Positions 1 to 8,755 of a DNA stretch of 64,000 bases are shown in pieces. Made by a program: the position numbers and the translations under genes. The stretch covers positions 24,995 through 88,994 of the forward strand of contig DATHWP010000091.1 of NCBI GenBank assembly GCA_035460505.1, given 5' to 3'. The first letter of the stretch is position 1. Every line of letters begins with the position of its first letter. Origin of the DNA: Methyloradius sp035460505. Lineage in GTDB: Bacteria > Pseudomonadota > Gammaproteobacteria > Burkholderiales > Methylophilaceae. The notes under the pieces are model-generated. The model had not been told where the DNA came from and made no database searches. It worked only from the letters and a program-made list of their open reading frames with translations.

Positions 1-765
1 CTGATGACCCCAGGCGCCTATAACAGCGCCTATTTTGAGCATGCTTTCTTAGCCCAGCAAATGGGCATTGAACTGGTTGAAGGGCAAGATCTATTCGTCC
101 GTGATAATGCCGTGTATATGCGCACGACTGAAGGCCCTAAAAAAGTCGATGTCATCTATCGTCGTATTGATGATGATTTCATTGATCCGCTGGCGTTTAA
201 AGCAGACTCTATGCTGGGCGTTCCAGGCTTGTTATCTGTCTATCAAAATGGTGGCGTCACGCTTGCTAACGCTGTTGGTACAGGGGTGGCAGATGACAAG
301 GCTATCTACATTTATGTGCCAGAGATGATTCGTTATTACTTGGGTGAAGAACCGATACTAGCTAATGTGCCGACTTATCAGTTGAGCAAAGAAGACGATT
401 TGAAGTATGTGTTGGCGCACTTGCCTGAACTGGTCGTGAAAGAAGTGCAAGGCTCAGGCGGTTACGGCATGCTGGTTGGTCCTGCAGCCACCAAAGCTGA
501 GATTAAAGAATTTACCTTGCGTATAGTTTCCAACCCGTCCAACTATATTGCCCAACCTACATTGGCTCTATCTACCTGCCCTACCTTGGTCGAGCAGGGA
601 CTTGCGCCACGCCATGTTGATCTGCGTCCGTTTGTGTTGTCTGGCAAGGCCGTCACCCTTGTGCCTGGCGCGCTGTGCCGTGTGGCCTTGCGTGATGGTT
701 CGCTGGTGGTTAATTCATCACAGGGTGGTGGTACTAAAGATACATGGGTGCTTAACCATGCCTAA
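1..765 (+). CDS. Circularly permuted ATP-grasp type 2 protein, C-terminal part (5' end outside window)
   Basis: The reading frame is open from base 1, so the start lies upstream; 254 codons are visible. The sequence matches the C-terminal part of the circularly permuted ATP-grasp (DUF404/DUF407) family: it has the 'VIYRRIDDDFIDP' segment, a 'VVKEVQGSGGYG' nucleotide-loop-like stretch and the ending 'SSQGGGTKDTWVL'. The same blocks occur in the fusion protein at 12293-14929, so the two are paralogues. The family is predicted, not proven, to form peptide or amide bonds with ATP. The gene is followed after 29 bp by an alpha-E gene and further down by Anbu, its usual partners. The family call is firm; the substrate is unknown. 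Confidence 0.9.
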   Translation: MMTPGAYNSAYFEHAFLAQQMGIELVEGQDLFVRDNAVYMRTTEGPKKVDVIYRRIDDDFIDPLAFKADSMLGVPGLLSVYQNGGVTLANAVGTGVADDKAIYIYVPEMIRYYLGEEPILANVPTYQLSKEDDLKYVLAHLPELVVKEVQGSGGYGMLVGPAATKAEIKEFTLRIVSNPSNYIAQPTLALSTCPTLVEQGLAPRHVDLRPFVLSGKAVTLVPGALCRVALRDGSLVVNSSQGGGTKDTWVLNHA

Positions 766-794
766 ATGCTTATGTATGTGTAGAGGTTTTAATA

Positions 795-1742
795 ATGTTA
801 AGTAGAACCGCTGATCACCTGTACTGGATGGCGCGCTATATTGAGCGCGCTGAGAATATGGCGCGCGTGCTTGATGTCACAGCGAATATGTCACTGATTA
901 CCAACCCTGCAGATCAGACTGAAGCTGCTTTGTGGCGCCCAGCTTTGCAGATTTGTGGCGATGTTGTCGCATATGAAGAAGCTTATGGCGAATGCACTGC
1001 TGCTAATGTCATCAAGTTTCTGACCATGGATGACAATAACCCATCAAGCATCTACAGCACACTTCGCAGCGCACGTGAGAATGCGCGTGCGGTGCGTGTT
1101 GCCATGACCTCTGAAACTTGGGAAAGCATCAACACGCTTTGGTTGGAATTCAGTCAATTTATAGGTGCGGACTTTTCAAAAAATGGCCTTCATGAGTTCT
1201 GTGAATGGGTGAAAGCACGCTCTCATCTGTTCCGTGGCGTTTCTTTCGGTACGATGTTGCGCGATGATTCTTTCCGCTTTTTGCGTTTGGGCTCGTTCAT
1301 TGAACGTGCTGACAACACTGCCAGAATCCTGGATGTGAAATACCATATTTTGCAGCCGATAGATGAAGAAACTGGTGGCGTGGATTACTACGCCTGGAGT
1401 GCGGTGTTGCGCTCTGTCTCTTCGTTCCAGGCCTATCAAAAAGTGTTCAGAGATACCATTGACCCACAAAAAGTAGCTGAGATGATGGTATTGAGAAGTG
1501 ATATGCCACGCTCTTTGCATGCTTGCTATGAGGAGATAGTGTCTATCGTCCAACAGCTTTCGGATCGTCGTCCAACAGAATGTAAGCGACTCTCAGGCCA
1601 GCTACTTTCATCATTGCGCTACGGCAAAATGGAAACCATTTTCGAGCAGGGTCTGCATGAGTTTCTGGCTGATTTTCTGAGAAGTAACAATAGGCTCGGT
1701 GGCGAGATTCAACGTACTTTTTTCAACGCTGCTGAAGTTTAG
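795..1742 (+). CDS. Alpha-E domain protein (DUF403), Anbu-operon type
   Basis: This 315-residue protein is helix-rich and opens with 'LSRTADHLYWMARYIERAE', the signature start of the alpha-E (DUF403) family. A second characteristic helix lies near residues 165-180 ('FLRLGSFIERADNTARIL'). No catalytic function has been established for the family; it always travels with circularly permuted ATP-grasp proteins, either next to them or fused to them. Here it is a separate gene 29 bp after the ATP-grasp gene and probably cotranscribed with it. In the second locus of this window the same domain is fused to its ATP-grasp partner. Confidence 0.92.
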   Translation: MLSRTADHLYWMARYIERAENMARVLDVTANMSLITNPADQTEAALWRPALQICGDVVAYEEAYGECTAANVIKFLTMDDNNPSSIYSTLRSARENARAVRVAMTSETWESINTLWLEFSQFIGADFSKNGLHEFCEWVKARSHLFRGVSFGTMLRDDSFRFLRLGSFIERADNTARILDVKYHILQPIDEETGGVDYYAWSAVLRSVSSFQAYQKVFRDTIDPQKVAEMMVLRSDMPRSLHACYEEIVSIVQQLSDRRPTECKRLSGQLLSSLRYGKMETIFEQGLHEFLADFLRSNNRLGGEIQRTFFNAAEV

Positions 1743-1821
1743 AGGCTCGATTTTCGCGATTGAGTCATCAAGCAGTATTCACTGCCATTTGCTAAAAAAT
1801 AGGCTCAGCTAATTCAAAGTA

Positions 1822-1989
1822 ATGACCATCAAACCTGAAATCCTGTCTAATCCAATTCCAAAAAAGACTGTGCAGCAGCCTGATACTAGGGATACACTGC
1901 CAGAAAAGCAAATACAAACACGCGATCAGCCTGCGTATCCAAACAGCAAAGTCAAAATACGTCAGGCAGAAGAAGCGCAACAGCAGTAA
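1822..1989 (+). CDS. Possible small protein of 55 residues, Pro/Gln/Lys-rich
   Basis: An ATG-initiated frame of 55 codons ends in TAA inside the 290-bp space between the alpha-E gene and the VOC gene, on the same strand. The protein is polar, rich in Gln, Pro, Lys and Asp, with no cysteine, no signal peptide and no membrane segment; it ends 'QAEEAQQQ'. It would probably be disordered. There is no convincing Shine-Dalgarno. An overlapping frame on the opposite strand is strongly hydrophobic, as expected of a shadow of a polar sense frame. I do not recognise the family. It could be a real small gene of the Anbu operon or chance. Confidence 0.35.
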   Translation: MTIKPEILSNPIPKKTVQQPDTRDTLPEKQIQTRDQPAYPNSKVKIRQAEEAQQQ

Positions 1990-2032
1990 ACATACATTCA
2001 CAAGTTATTCACGCATTTAAAAGTTACCCAAT

Positions 2033-3265
2033 ATGAACGCAACTACTATTGATTCATTACGCTTTACCCGTCACGGTGATAAACAAAACTCGGCTTTTTT
2101 TGAAGAATATCTAGTCCGTCTTCTCGAAGAGCGCGACCAACTCGGCCTCACCGCGCTGATACACGAGATTGACGCCTTGATGATCACGGTGGACCCCGGG
2201 CATTCAATCCAGTACATCGCCGAACTGTCATTGATGACTTCATACCATTATCTGGTGACCCTAGAGAGTGAGTCACACTGGACGCATATCTTGCGCATTG
2301 ATCTTAATTCACCAGACATTTTGTTGCGTGAGGTGAAAGACCCGAATTTGCGTGGTATTTTCCGTTCATTGAACGAGGTTTATCCAGTTGGCGCCAAGAA
2401 ACCTAATAGCCGCTACATGGGTGAAATCATCCGCGTGAGTAATTTGCACGATGTGGTCAAGCTTCAGCAAGCGCGTGAATTCCGTTTTTTCTCACAAGAT
2501 GAAGTACGTAAAATGGAATTTCCTGGCAACATTGCGGTGAGTAAGCCTTCACCTTATACCCATAATGTCGTTGGTTATCTTGAACGTAAACCTAGTGAGC
2601 TTCGTGTCTACGCACTTGGTATGAGCGTGATTAATCCAGAGGTACAAGCTGCCTACGAAGCTTCGAAAACGCTGCAGAAAAAGCTGAATTTTGATGAATT
2701 GTTGTTGCCGATCGATCACTTGGCAACGCGTGTCTATAGCCAAAATCGTGAAGTGGCAATCTTGGAGTATTTGTCATTGACCAGTTACCACTTCTGGGGC
2801 GCCTACAATATTTTTGACCAGAACTCTTCGACTAACGTGACCAAGAGCGTGCATGATTTACCGGAATCAAAAAGCCCAGCCAAGGTATTTACCGCCAACA
2901 ACACGCCATATTTCGTCAGCCATTTAGAACATCTACCTTCGCCTACGGAAACATTCGTCCGTAACTATGGGCCACGCTTGCACCACATGGCGATTGCGGT
3001 GAAAGATGGCGAGACCGCAGGGCAGGAGAATATCGAATTCGTGGTCAAGGCCATTGCTGACCAAGGTAAAGGTTTCTTGCTTGATGTGATTGGTTCTAAA
3101 GAAGAAGGCTTGAAACAGATATTCTCAAATGCTTCGGAACACTCATCACTGATTATTGAATACGTGCAACGCTTTGGCGATTTTGACGGTTTCTTTACTC
3201 AAGATAACGTGGCTAAGCTGACTGAAGCTGCAGGCCATGAAGAATCACTCAATTACGCTGTGTAG
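2033..3265 (+). CDS. VOC-superfamily protein resembling 4-hydroxyphenylpyruvate dioxygenase
   Basis: This is a 410-residue cytoplasmic protein without signal peptide. The C-terminal third resembles 4-hydroxyphenylpyruvate dioxygenase: 'LHHMAIAVKDG' supplies a likely metal-binding His. A run of the type 'KGFLLDVIG...EGLKQIFS' is followed by 'IIEYVQRFGDFDGFF', where the Glu is the usual last metal ligand. An upstream His in the second domain ('PIDHLATRVYS') would complete a 2-His-1-Glu site. So an Fe(II)-type dioxygenase or related VOC enzyme is likely, but the substrate is unknown. It sits 23 bp before Anbu, where I would expect the operon's transglutaminase, so it may act in the same pathway. 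Confidence 0.7.
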   Translation: MNATTIDSLRFTRHGDKQNSAFFEEYLVRLLEERDQLGLTALIHEIDALMITVDPGHSIQYIAELSLMTSYHYLVTLESESHWTHILRIDLNSPDILLREVKDPNLRGIFRSLNEVYPVGAKKPNSRYMGEIIRVSNLHDVVKLQQAREFRFFSQDEVRKMEFPGNIAVSKPSPYTHNVVGYLERKPSELRVYALGMSVINPEVQAAYEASKTLQKKLNFDELLLPIDHLATRVYSQNREVAILEYLSLTSYHFWGAYNIFDQNSSTNVTKSVHDLPESKSPAKVFTANNTPYFVSHLEHLPSPTETFVRNYGPRLHHMAIAVKDGETAGQENIEFVVKAIADQGKGFLLDVIGSKEEGLKQIFSNASEHSSLIIEYVQRFGDFDGFFTQDNVAKLTEAAGHEESLNYAV

Positions 3266-3288
3266 ACTAAACAAAAAGTAAAAATATC

Positions 3289-4026
3289 ATGACGTATTGT
3301 GTCGCTGTTTTATTACCTGAAGGCCTAGTGCTTGCCTCTGATACCCGCACCAATGCTGGTGTTGATCAGGTTGCCGTATTTCCAAAAATGCATGTGTTTG
3401 AAGTGCGCGGCGAAAGAGTGATTACACTGCTCACATCAGGCAATCTCGCTATCACCCAATCGGTAGTTAACCGCTTACGTGAGGCAGTGCGGACGGGCGC
3501 TGATAAAACCCTGGAAACAGCCGCTAGCATGTTTGAGGCCGCCACACTGGTGGGTGATGAAATTCGTGCTGCATTTGAGCGCGATGCATCACACCTTAAA
3601 AACCAGAATTCAGAATTTAGTGCCAATATCCTGCTCTCAGGCCAAATCAAAGGCGAAGCGCCGCGTCTGTTTCATATTTACTCAGCAGGCAATTTTATTG
3701 AGAGTAGCGATGAGACTCCGTATTTTCAGATTGGTGAAACCAAGTACGGTAAACCGATTATTGATCGCGTAGTGAACCACAAAAGCGACATGATGGATGC
3801 AGTGAAATGTGTATTGATTTCGTTTGATTCAACTATCCGCAGTAACTTGTCGGTCGCTGCGCCTATAGACCTTATGCTGTACCACACTGATAGTTTCAAT
3901 GCTGATTCACGTCAACGCATTACAGAAAAAGACGAGTATTACACCACTATCCGCCAAGGTTGGTCTGATGGTTTGAAGAAGGTCTTTAGTGCTTTGCCAA
4001 ACCCAACTTGGACATTTGGTAAGTAA
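3289..4026 (+). CDS. Anbu, proteasome-like N-terminal-nucleophile peptidase
   Basis: This 245-residue protein belongs to the 20S-proteasome/HslV superfamily, Anbu branch. It starts 'MTYCVAVLLPEGLVLASDTR'; after Met removal Thr2 would be the nucleophile, with Asp18 and Lys33 ('FPKMHVFE') in the positions of the conserved proteasome Asp17 and Lys33. Family members form open helical rings rather than closed barrels, and their peptidase activity has been hard to show. It is the last gene of the ATP-grasp/alpha-E/VOC run and is followed by a strong hairpin. The association with ATP-grasp and alpha-E genes supports the call over HslV; no hslU is present. Confidence 0.92.
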   Translation: MTYCVAVLLPEGLVLASDTRTNAGVDQVAVFPKMHVFEVRGERVITLLTSGNLAITQSVVNRLREAVRTGADKTLETAASMFEAATLVGDEIRAAFERDASHLKNQNSEFSANILLSGQIKGEAPRLFHIYSAGNFIESSDETPYFQIGETKYGKPIIDRVVNHKSDMMDAVKCVLISFDSTIRSNLSVAAPIDLMLYHTDSFNADSRQRITEKDEYYTTIRQGWSDGLKKVFSALPNPTWTFGK

Positions 4027-4041
4027 GTTTGGCCTTAATGC

Positions 4042-4075
4042 ATGTGCGATAAGCGTGTGATGACTTATCGCACAT
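4042..4075. terminator. Hairpin between convergent genes, likely bidirectional terminator
   Basis: A perfect 12-bp inverted repeat (ATGTGCGATAAG and its complement at 4064-4075) with a 10-nt loop lies between the stop of Anbu and the stop of the convergent beta-propeller gene. The T-tract is only partial ('TTATTTATTT'), so efficiency is uncertain. Confidence 0.6.
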
Positions 4076-4083
4076 CACATTAT

Positions 4084-4941
4084 TTATTTCTTGAGTGGCA
4101 ACCAGACAAGCTCACCAGCTTTCATATCAGGCACCAATAGAGATTTCTCATCCACTGTCAGGCCTATATCCGCTGAGGCTTTAAAGCCAGACTTGATCAA
4201 AGTTGTCTTGCCATGATGCACTTCAAATACCTTGCCGTTCTTCCAGTCACTCACGTAAATAACACCAGACTTGGTGCGTACTAGACCGTCGCCACCGCCA
4301 AAACCTTCAGCTTGTTCGGTCAGCGCTTTGGTGTTCAAGTCTAGGCTATATAAGACACCTGAGAAAAAATCCACATACAGCAAACTTTTGCGGTCATCGT
4401 TCACGATGATGCCGTTAGGGCCTAGTACACGTGGGTCATCACTCGCATTGAGCGTGAATGTCACCTTACCCTGAGGGTTGATGCGGTAAATTGCACCACC
4501 ACTGCCTTTATCAAGGTCGCCTGTTTCGCTGACGTAAAGATTACCTTCGTCATCTGATGCAAGGTCATTCAGAAAAAGTGGTTTTGCAGGGAATTCTTCG
4601 GCAGCAGTGAATACTGACCATTTGCCGTCTGGCGTGATTTTCAAGATGCGAGTTTTGTCAGCAACGTAAATATCCTTGCCAATTACAGCTAGGCCTTTAG
4701 GGTCGTCCAGACCAGTGGCGAATGCTTTCACTTTGCCATCCTTGGTGATTTCGCTGATCTGACCATCACCATCTTTGCCAAAGCCATTGATCTCAGATAC
4801 AAACATGCGTCCATCTTTGAATACGAGTACCGATTCAGGTGTCTTGAAACCATCAATTTTTTTCACCGCTGTATCGGCTGCAAATGCAGAGCTGATAACA
4901 GGGGCTAAGGTTGCTGCCAGTAATAGGTTTTTCCAGTTCAT
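4084..4941 (-). CDS. Exported SMP-30/gluconolactonase-like beta-propeller protein
   Basis: This 285-residue protein has a Sec signal peptide ('NLLLAATLAPVISSAFA', cleavage after about residue 21) and then repeated propeller blades of the type 'G.IYRI.P.GKV' and 'IYVSDWKNGKVFEV'. It resembles SMP-30/gluconolactonase/NHL-repeat proteins. The motif 'LGPNGIIVNDD' looks like the metal-site Asn segment of this superfamily. It probably lies in the periplasm and may hydrolyse a sugar lactone. The adjacent, same-strand PQQ-type sorbosone dehydrogenase would make lactone-type or acid products, which supports a shared periplasmic sugar-oxidation role; this is inference. Confidence 0.7.
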   Translation of the reverse strand: MNWKNLLLAATLAPVISSAFAADTAVKKIDGFKTPESVLVFKDGRMFVSEINGFGKDGDGQISEITKDGKVKAFATGLDDPKGLAVIGKDIYVADKTRILKITPDGKWSVFTAAEEFPAKPLFLNDLASDDEGNLYVSETGDLDKGSGGAIYRINPQGKVTFTLNASDDPRVLGPNGIIVNDDRKSLLYVDFFSGVLYSLDLNTKALTEQAEGFGGGDGLVRTKSGVIYVSDWKNGKVFEVHHGKTTLIKSGFKASADIGLTVDEKSLLVPDMKAGELVWLPLKK

Positions 4942-5033
4942 ATAACCTCCAAAGTTCGTTTATTTTGTTTTACTGTCTCGATTAAAAAAATCATTTAAGC
5001 CAGTTAGTCTAAGCTTATCTGTTTTATCGCCAA

Positions 5034-6365
5034 TTAGTTACTTTTCACAACTGGTTTCTCAGCAGTCACGCGCCAGATTTTATTGCCGACATCATCTGCA
5101 ACTAGCAACGCACCTTGTTTATCAATCATGACGCCAACAGGCCGACCTTGCGCTTCACCTTTACTATTCAGGAAGTCTGTTAAGACATCCACAGGCTGAC
5201 CTGCTGCTTTGTCGCCATTAAATGGCACGAAAATCACTTTATAACCACTACGCGGGTTGCGATTCCAAGATCCATGCTGCCCTACAAACATGCCAGTTTT
5301 ATATGCCTCTGGCAGCGTATTGCCTTTGGATGATGCTAACCCCAAGGATGCTGTGTGTGGCCCAAGCGCGTAGTCAGGGGCAATTGCACTGGCGACTAAA
5401 TCAGGGTTTTGTGGCTCTACGCGCTGATCTACATGTTGGCCGTAATAGCTATATGGCCAGCCATAGAATGCGCCGTCTTTTACCGAGGTGATGTAGTCGG
5501 GCACTAAATCACTGCCAATTTCATCTCTTTCGTTCACTGCCGTCCAGAGCGCGCCGCTAGATGGCTCCCACGCCAATCCATTTGGGTTACGCAAGCCAGC
5601 AGCAAAAATTCTGTGTTCTCCAGTTTGTGGATTCACTTCCCAAATCGCAGCACGGCCTGCCTCGTTATCCATGCCTCGTTCTGCAACATTACTATTAGAG
5701 CCTACGGTGACATAAAGCTTGCTACCATCTTCACTGGCGATAATATTTTTAGTCCAGTGATGATTGATTGCACCGCCTGGTAAATCGACTACGTTAGTGC
5801 CAACTCCAGTAATCTCAGTTTGACCAGTCTCATAATGAAAGCGTACAACGGCATCGGTATTCGCCACATAAAAATCATGGCCAATCAGCGCCATGCCAAA
5901 CGGTGAGTTCAGTCCTTGCAAAAATACTTTACGTTCATCGGCTACGCCATCGCCATTGGTGTCGCGTAATAGTGTGATGCGATTGGGCGTAGGGACACCA
6001 GCGCCCGCATGTGCCATCACCTTACCCATAATCCAGCCGCGGATTCCCTTGCCGTCGTCTGGTTTGGGCGGGGAATTGGTCTCCGCGACTAATACATCCC
6101 CATTCGGTAATTCATACAACCATCGTGGGTGATCCAGCCCCTCAGCAAATGCATTGACTGCCAAACCTTTCGCAACGGTGGGTTTGGCGTCGGCTGGCCA
6201 ACCGACAGCTTTGGCTGTGTTCACAGTGGTGATCAGTGATTTATTAGGAGGCGGCAGATTGGGATTTGTACCAATGCCATCAGACACCTGCAAGGTGGCT
6301 TTATCGCCACAGGCGGCAAGCGTCATTGCAATTAAACCAGGTAATACGTAACGAGATAAGCGCAT
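5034..6365 (-). CDS. PQQ-dependent sorbosone dehydrogenase family lipoprotein
   Basis: The open frame reaches 6407, but the start at 6365 has a good Shine-Dalgarno (AAGGAAA) and gives a clean lipoprotein signal, 'MRLSRYVLPGLIAMTLAAC', with the lipobox Cys at residue 19. The mature part is a six-bladed propeller of the L-sorbosone/soluble glucose dehydrogenase type: blades such as 'LPNGDVLVAET', 'LNSPFGMALIG', 'AGLRNPNGLAWEP', 'GQHGSWNRNPRSGYKV' and 'DDVGNKIWRV'. Family members oxidise aldoses in the periplasm using PQQ and pass electrons to the respiratory chain. A membrane-anchored, periplasm-facing enzyme is inferred. No PQQ synthesis genes are in the window. Confidence 0.85.
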   Translation of the reverse strand: MRLSRYVLPGLIAMTLAACGDKATLQVSDGIGTNPNLPPPNKSLITTVNTAKAVGWPADAKPTVAKGLAVNAFAEGLDHPRWLYELPNGDVLVAETNSPPKPDDGKGIRGWIMGKVMAHAGAGVPTPNRITLLRDTNGDGVADERKVFLQGLNSPFGMALIGHDFYVANTDAVVRFHYETGQTEITGVGTNVVDLPGGAINHHWTKNIIASEDGSKLYVTVGSNSNVAERGMDNEAGRAAIWEVNPQTGEHRIFAAGLRNPNGLAWEPSSGALWTAVNERDEIGSDLVPDYITSVKDGAFYGWPYSYYGQHVDQRVEPQNPDLVASAIAPDYALGPHTASLGLASSKGNTLPEAYKTGMFVGQHGSWNRNPRSGYKVIFVPFNGDKAAGQPVDVLTDFLNSKGEAQGRPVGVMIDKQGALLVADDVGNKIWRVTAEKPVVKSN

Positions 6366-6521
6366 AAGTTTCCTTTGTTGGTGGTTGATAGACATGTATA
6401 CAACCATGATAATTCAAGAAAATTATGCTGATGTGTTCAGAGGCTGTATGTAAGTCAATGAGTGATTGTCGTGTAGGTCAAAGCGAGATGAGAGGAAATT
6501 GAATATCTAATAGGAGAAGTG

Positions 6522-8369
6522 CTATTTTTTTTGAGACACTTCAAACTCATCTAAAGGCATGGGTTTTCCAAATAAATACCCTTGAAAAAGAGAGCAGCCA
6601 TTTGCTTTCAGGAAATTGTACTGCTCTTCGGTTTCTACCCCCTCTGCAATCACTTCCATTCCCAAGTTTCTGGCCATGCCGATAATGGTTTGTACGATGA
6701 CTCCATCCCCATGTTTAACGCCGATATTGCGCACAAACGATTGGTCAATCTTTAATTGGCTGAGTGGTAATTGCGTGAGATACGAGAGTGATGAATAGCC
6801 AGTGCCAAAATCATCCATTGAGAAGCGCACGCCAGCATCTCTTAGGGCATGCATTTTTGTGATGACCGCCTCAATATCTTCTAGCACCATGCTTTCGGTT
6901 AACTCGAGTTTGAGCAGGTTGGGATTGATGTTTTTATTAATCAGCGTTTCAAGAACGTGCTCGATAAACTTATCTTGATGCAATTGGCATGCGCTGACAT
7001 TCACTGCTAGCTGAAGTTTAGCGGTAACAGGGTCTTGCTCCCAGGCCTTAAGCTGGTCGCAGGCAGTTTCCAGTACCCATTTACCCATCGGCAGTATGAG
7101 CCCTGTTTCTTCGGCTAGTGGGATGAAGTGCAAGGGAGCAACCAGCCCTTTTTCGGGGGATAGCCATCGAATCAGGACCTCTGATCCAATAATCTCACCA
7201 GCTTGGTTGACCTGCGGCTGGTAATAAAGCCTGAACTGATGATTGGCTAATCCATGCCGTAGATCATTTTCCAGATCCATCTTGGCTTCAAGCGATGCCT
7301 GCATGGCGGGGTCATAAAAGCGCAGGGTGTTGCGGCCAGTATTTTTTGCCTGATACATGGCAGCGTCCGCTCTTCTTAGCAGTTCTTCAGCACTTAATTC
7401 CTGGTTTTTGAAAAGACTGACGCCAATACTGGCTGAGCCTATGTATTCCTGTTTAAGTAATAAGTATGGCTGGTTTAAAGCAAGCAGGCATTTCTCTCCA
7501 ATTGCCTCAGCCATGGTGGCGGCGTGTTCAGCATGTGTATTTAAGTTTTCTAGAATAATGACAAATTCATCACCACCTAATCTGGCGACGGTATCACCCT
7601 CTCTCACAGAGCAACGCAGACGATCAGCCACCATAATGAGCAACTGGTCGCCCACATTGTGGCCTTTGGTGTCATTCAGTATCTTGAAGTTATCAAGATC
7701 AATAAAAAGAAGCGCACCGTATTTTTGCTCACGCGAGCCAGATGCAAAGCAATGCTTAAGTCTATCGTTCATCAATCGACGATTAGGCAAGCCAGTCAAC
7801 GGGTCATAAAAAGCAAGTTGCTCAATTTTATCTTCTGCTTCTTTTCTTCTAGCGATATCCAGTTGTAGTTCACGGTTGGCTTCTTCAAGCTGAATCGTCT
7901 TTTCTTCAAGCTTGCGAATGAGCGTTTCGCTATAAAGCTTGAGCAGTTGTTTTTCGCCGGCTACAGGAGAGGTCTCCTGTAGCGGCGTACCTGCAGCCAC
8001 CTTGGTCATGACTTCAGTGACTCTGGCAATAAAGTCTTCAGGTTCGGCTGGTTTGAGTATGAAAGCATCTGCCCCAAGGCTTAGTGCAAGCCGCTCGTCT
8101 TCAGCCTCGGTGTAGGTTGCCGTGTAAACAAGAAATGGAATTTTTCTTAAATTAGGGTCAACCTTCCAGTGCCTGAGCAGTGTGTAGCCATCCATCACGG
8201 GCATCAGCAGGTCTGAAATTACAATATCGGGGGGTGATTGCCTGGCTTTCACTAGAGCTTCTGCACCATGCTTTGCTGTTTGCACCTGATAACCATTGCC
8301 TGACATCAGCGCTTGCAGGTAATAGAGATTTTCTTCTTTATCATCAACAATCAGCGCGGTAGTCATCAT
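6522..8369 (-). CDS. Response regulator with REC, GGDEF and EAL domains (cyclic-di-GMP turnover)
   Basis: This is a 615-residue protein. REC (residues about 3-120) has the acceptor Asp in 'DIVISDLLMPVMDG' and Lys in 'ILKPAEPEDF'. A coiled-coil linker (about 140-180) leads to GGDEF (about 185-350). The active site 'ARLGGDEFVII' is intact, preceded at the right distance by the inhibitory RxxD site 'REGD'. The EAL domain (about 360-610) reads EVL in place of EAL ('GSEVLIRW') but keeps 'DDFGTGYSSL', 'KIDQSFV' and 'IAEGVETEEQ', so phosphodiesterase activity is still possible. It is the last gene of an operon with a histidine kinase and a single-domain receiver, which suggests phosphorelay control of c-di-GMP. 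Confidence 0.93.
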   Translation of the reverse strand: MMTTALIVDDKEENLYYLQALMSGNGYQVQTAKHGAEALVKARQSPPDIVISDLLMPVMDGYTLLRHWKVDPNLRKIPFLVYTATYTEAEDERLALSLGADAFILKPAEPEDFIARVTEVMTKVAAGTPLQETSPVAGEKQLLKLYSETLIRKLEEKTIQLEEANRELQLDIARRKEAEDKIEQLAFYDPLTGLPNRRLMNDRLKHCFASGSREQKYGALLFIDLDNFKILNDTKGHNVGDQLLIMVADRLRCSVREGDTVARLGGDEFVIILENLNTHAEHAATMAEAIGEKCLLALNQPYLLLKQEYIGSASIGVSLFKNQELSAEELLRRADAAMYQAKNTGRNTLRFYDPAMQASLEAKMDLENDLRHGLANHQFRLYYQPQVNQAGEIIGSEVLIRWLSPEKGLVAPLHFIPLAEETGLILPMGKWVLETACDQLKAWEQDPVTAKLQLAVNVSACQLHQDKFIEHVLETLINKNINPNLLKLELTESMVLEDIEAVITKMHALRDAGVRFSMDDFGTGYSSLSYLTQLPLSQLKIDQSFVRNIGVKHGDGVIVQTIIGMARNLGMEVIAEGVETEEQYNFLKANGCSLFQGYLFGKPMPLDEFEVSQKK

Positions 8370-8386
8370 GGGTCTCTATTTTGGTT

Positions 8387-8755
8387 TTATTGTTTGAAAA
8401 AACGACTAATCTCTGCCACAAATGTCTCTGGATTGATCGGCTTTTCAATGTAGCCGTTGCAACCCGCAGCTAATGATTTTTCGCGATCACCGACCATGGC
8501 ATATGAAGTCACGGCAATAATCGGGATGTTACGTAAAGCCTCTATGCTTCTGAGCGTCTGGGCGACCATATAGCCATCCATGCCTGGTAACTGAATATCC
8601 AGCAGAATCAGATCTGGCATTAAGCTTTGAGCAAGTGCAATACCTTGAGGGCCATCAAATGCAGCCACGATTTTGTGGCCATGCTGCTCGAGCAAAAAGG
8701 TCGCGAGGTATCGATTTTGTTCATTGTCTTCAATTAGTAGAATCGTCTGGCTCAT
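8387..8755 (-). CDS. Single-domain response regulator (CheY-like)
   Basis: The frame is open to 8815, but the likely start is the ATG at 8755, which overlaps the kinase stop codon (ATGA) and gives the usual receiver beginning 'SQTILLIEDNEQNRYLA'. The 122-residue protein is only a REC domain: acidic pair in 'IEDNEQ', acceptor Asp in 'LILLDIQLPGMDGY', Thr/Ser in 'IIAVTSYAM', Lys in 'YIEKPINPETF'. It has no output domain, so it is likely a phosphorelay intermediate between the upstream hybrid-free kinase and the downstream REC-GGDEF-EAL protein. Translational coupling is expected from the 4-base overlap. Confidence 0.9.
   Translation of the reverse strand: MSQTILLIEDNEQNRYLATFLLEQHGHKIVAAFDGPQGIALAQSLMPDLILLDIQLPGMDGYMVAQTLRSIEALRNIPIIAVTSYAMVGDREKSLAAGCNGYIEKPINPETFVAEISRFFKQ

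Noticed and set aside
1792..2001. 69-residue hydrophobic frame on the minus strand
   Set aside because: It is antisense to the more plausible 55-residue plus-strand frame and has the Leu/Phe/Trp-rich composition typical of a shadow.
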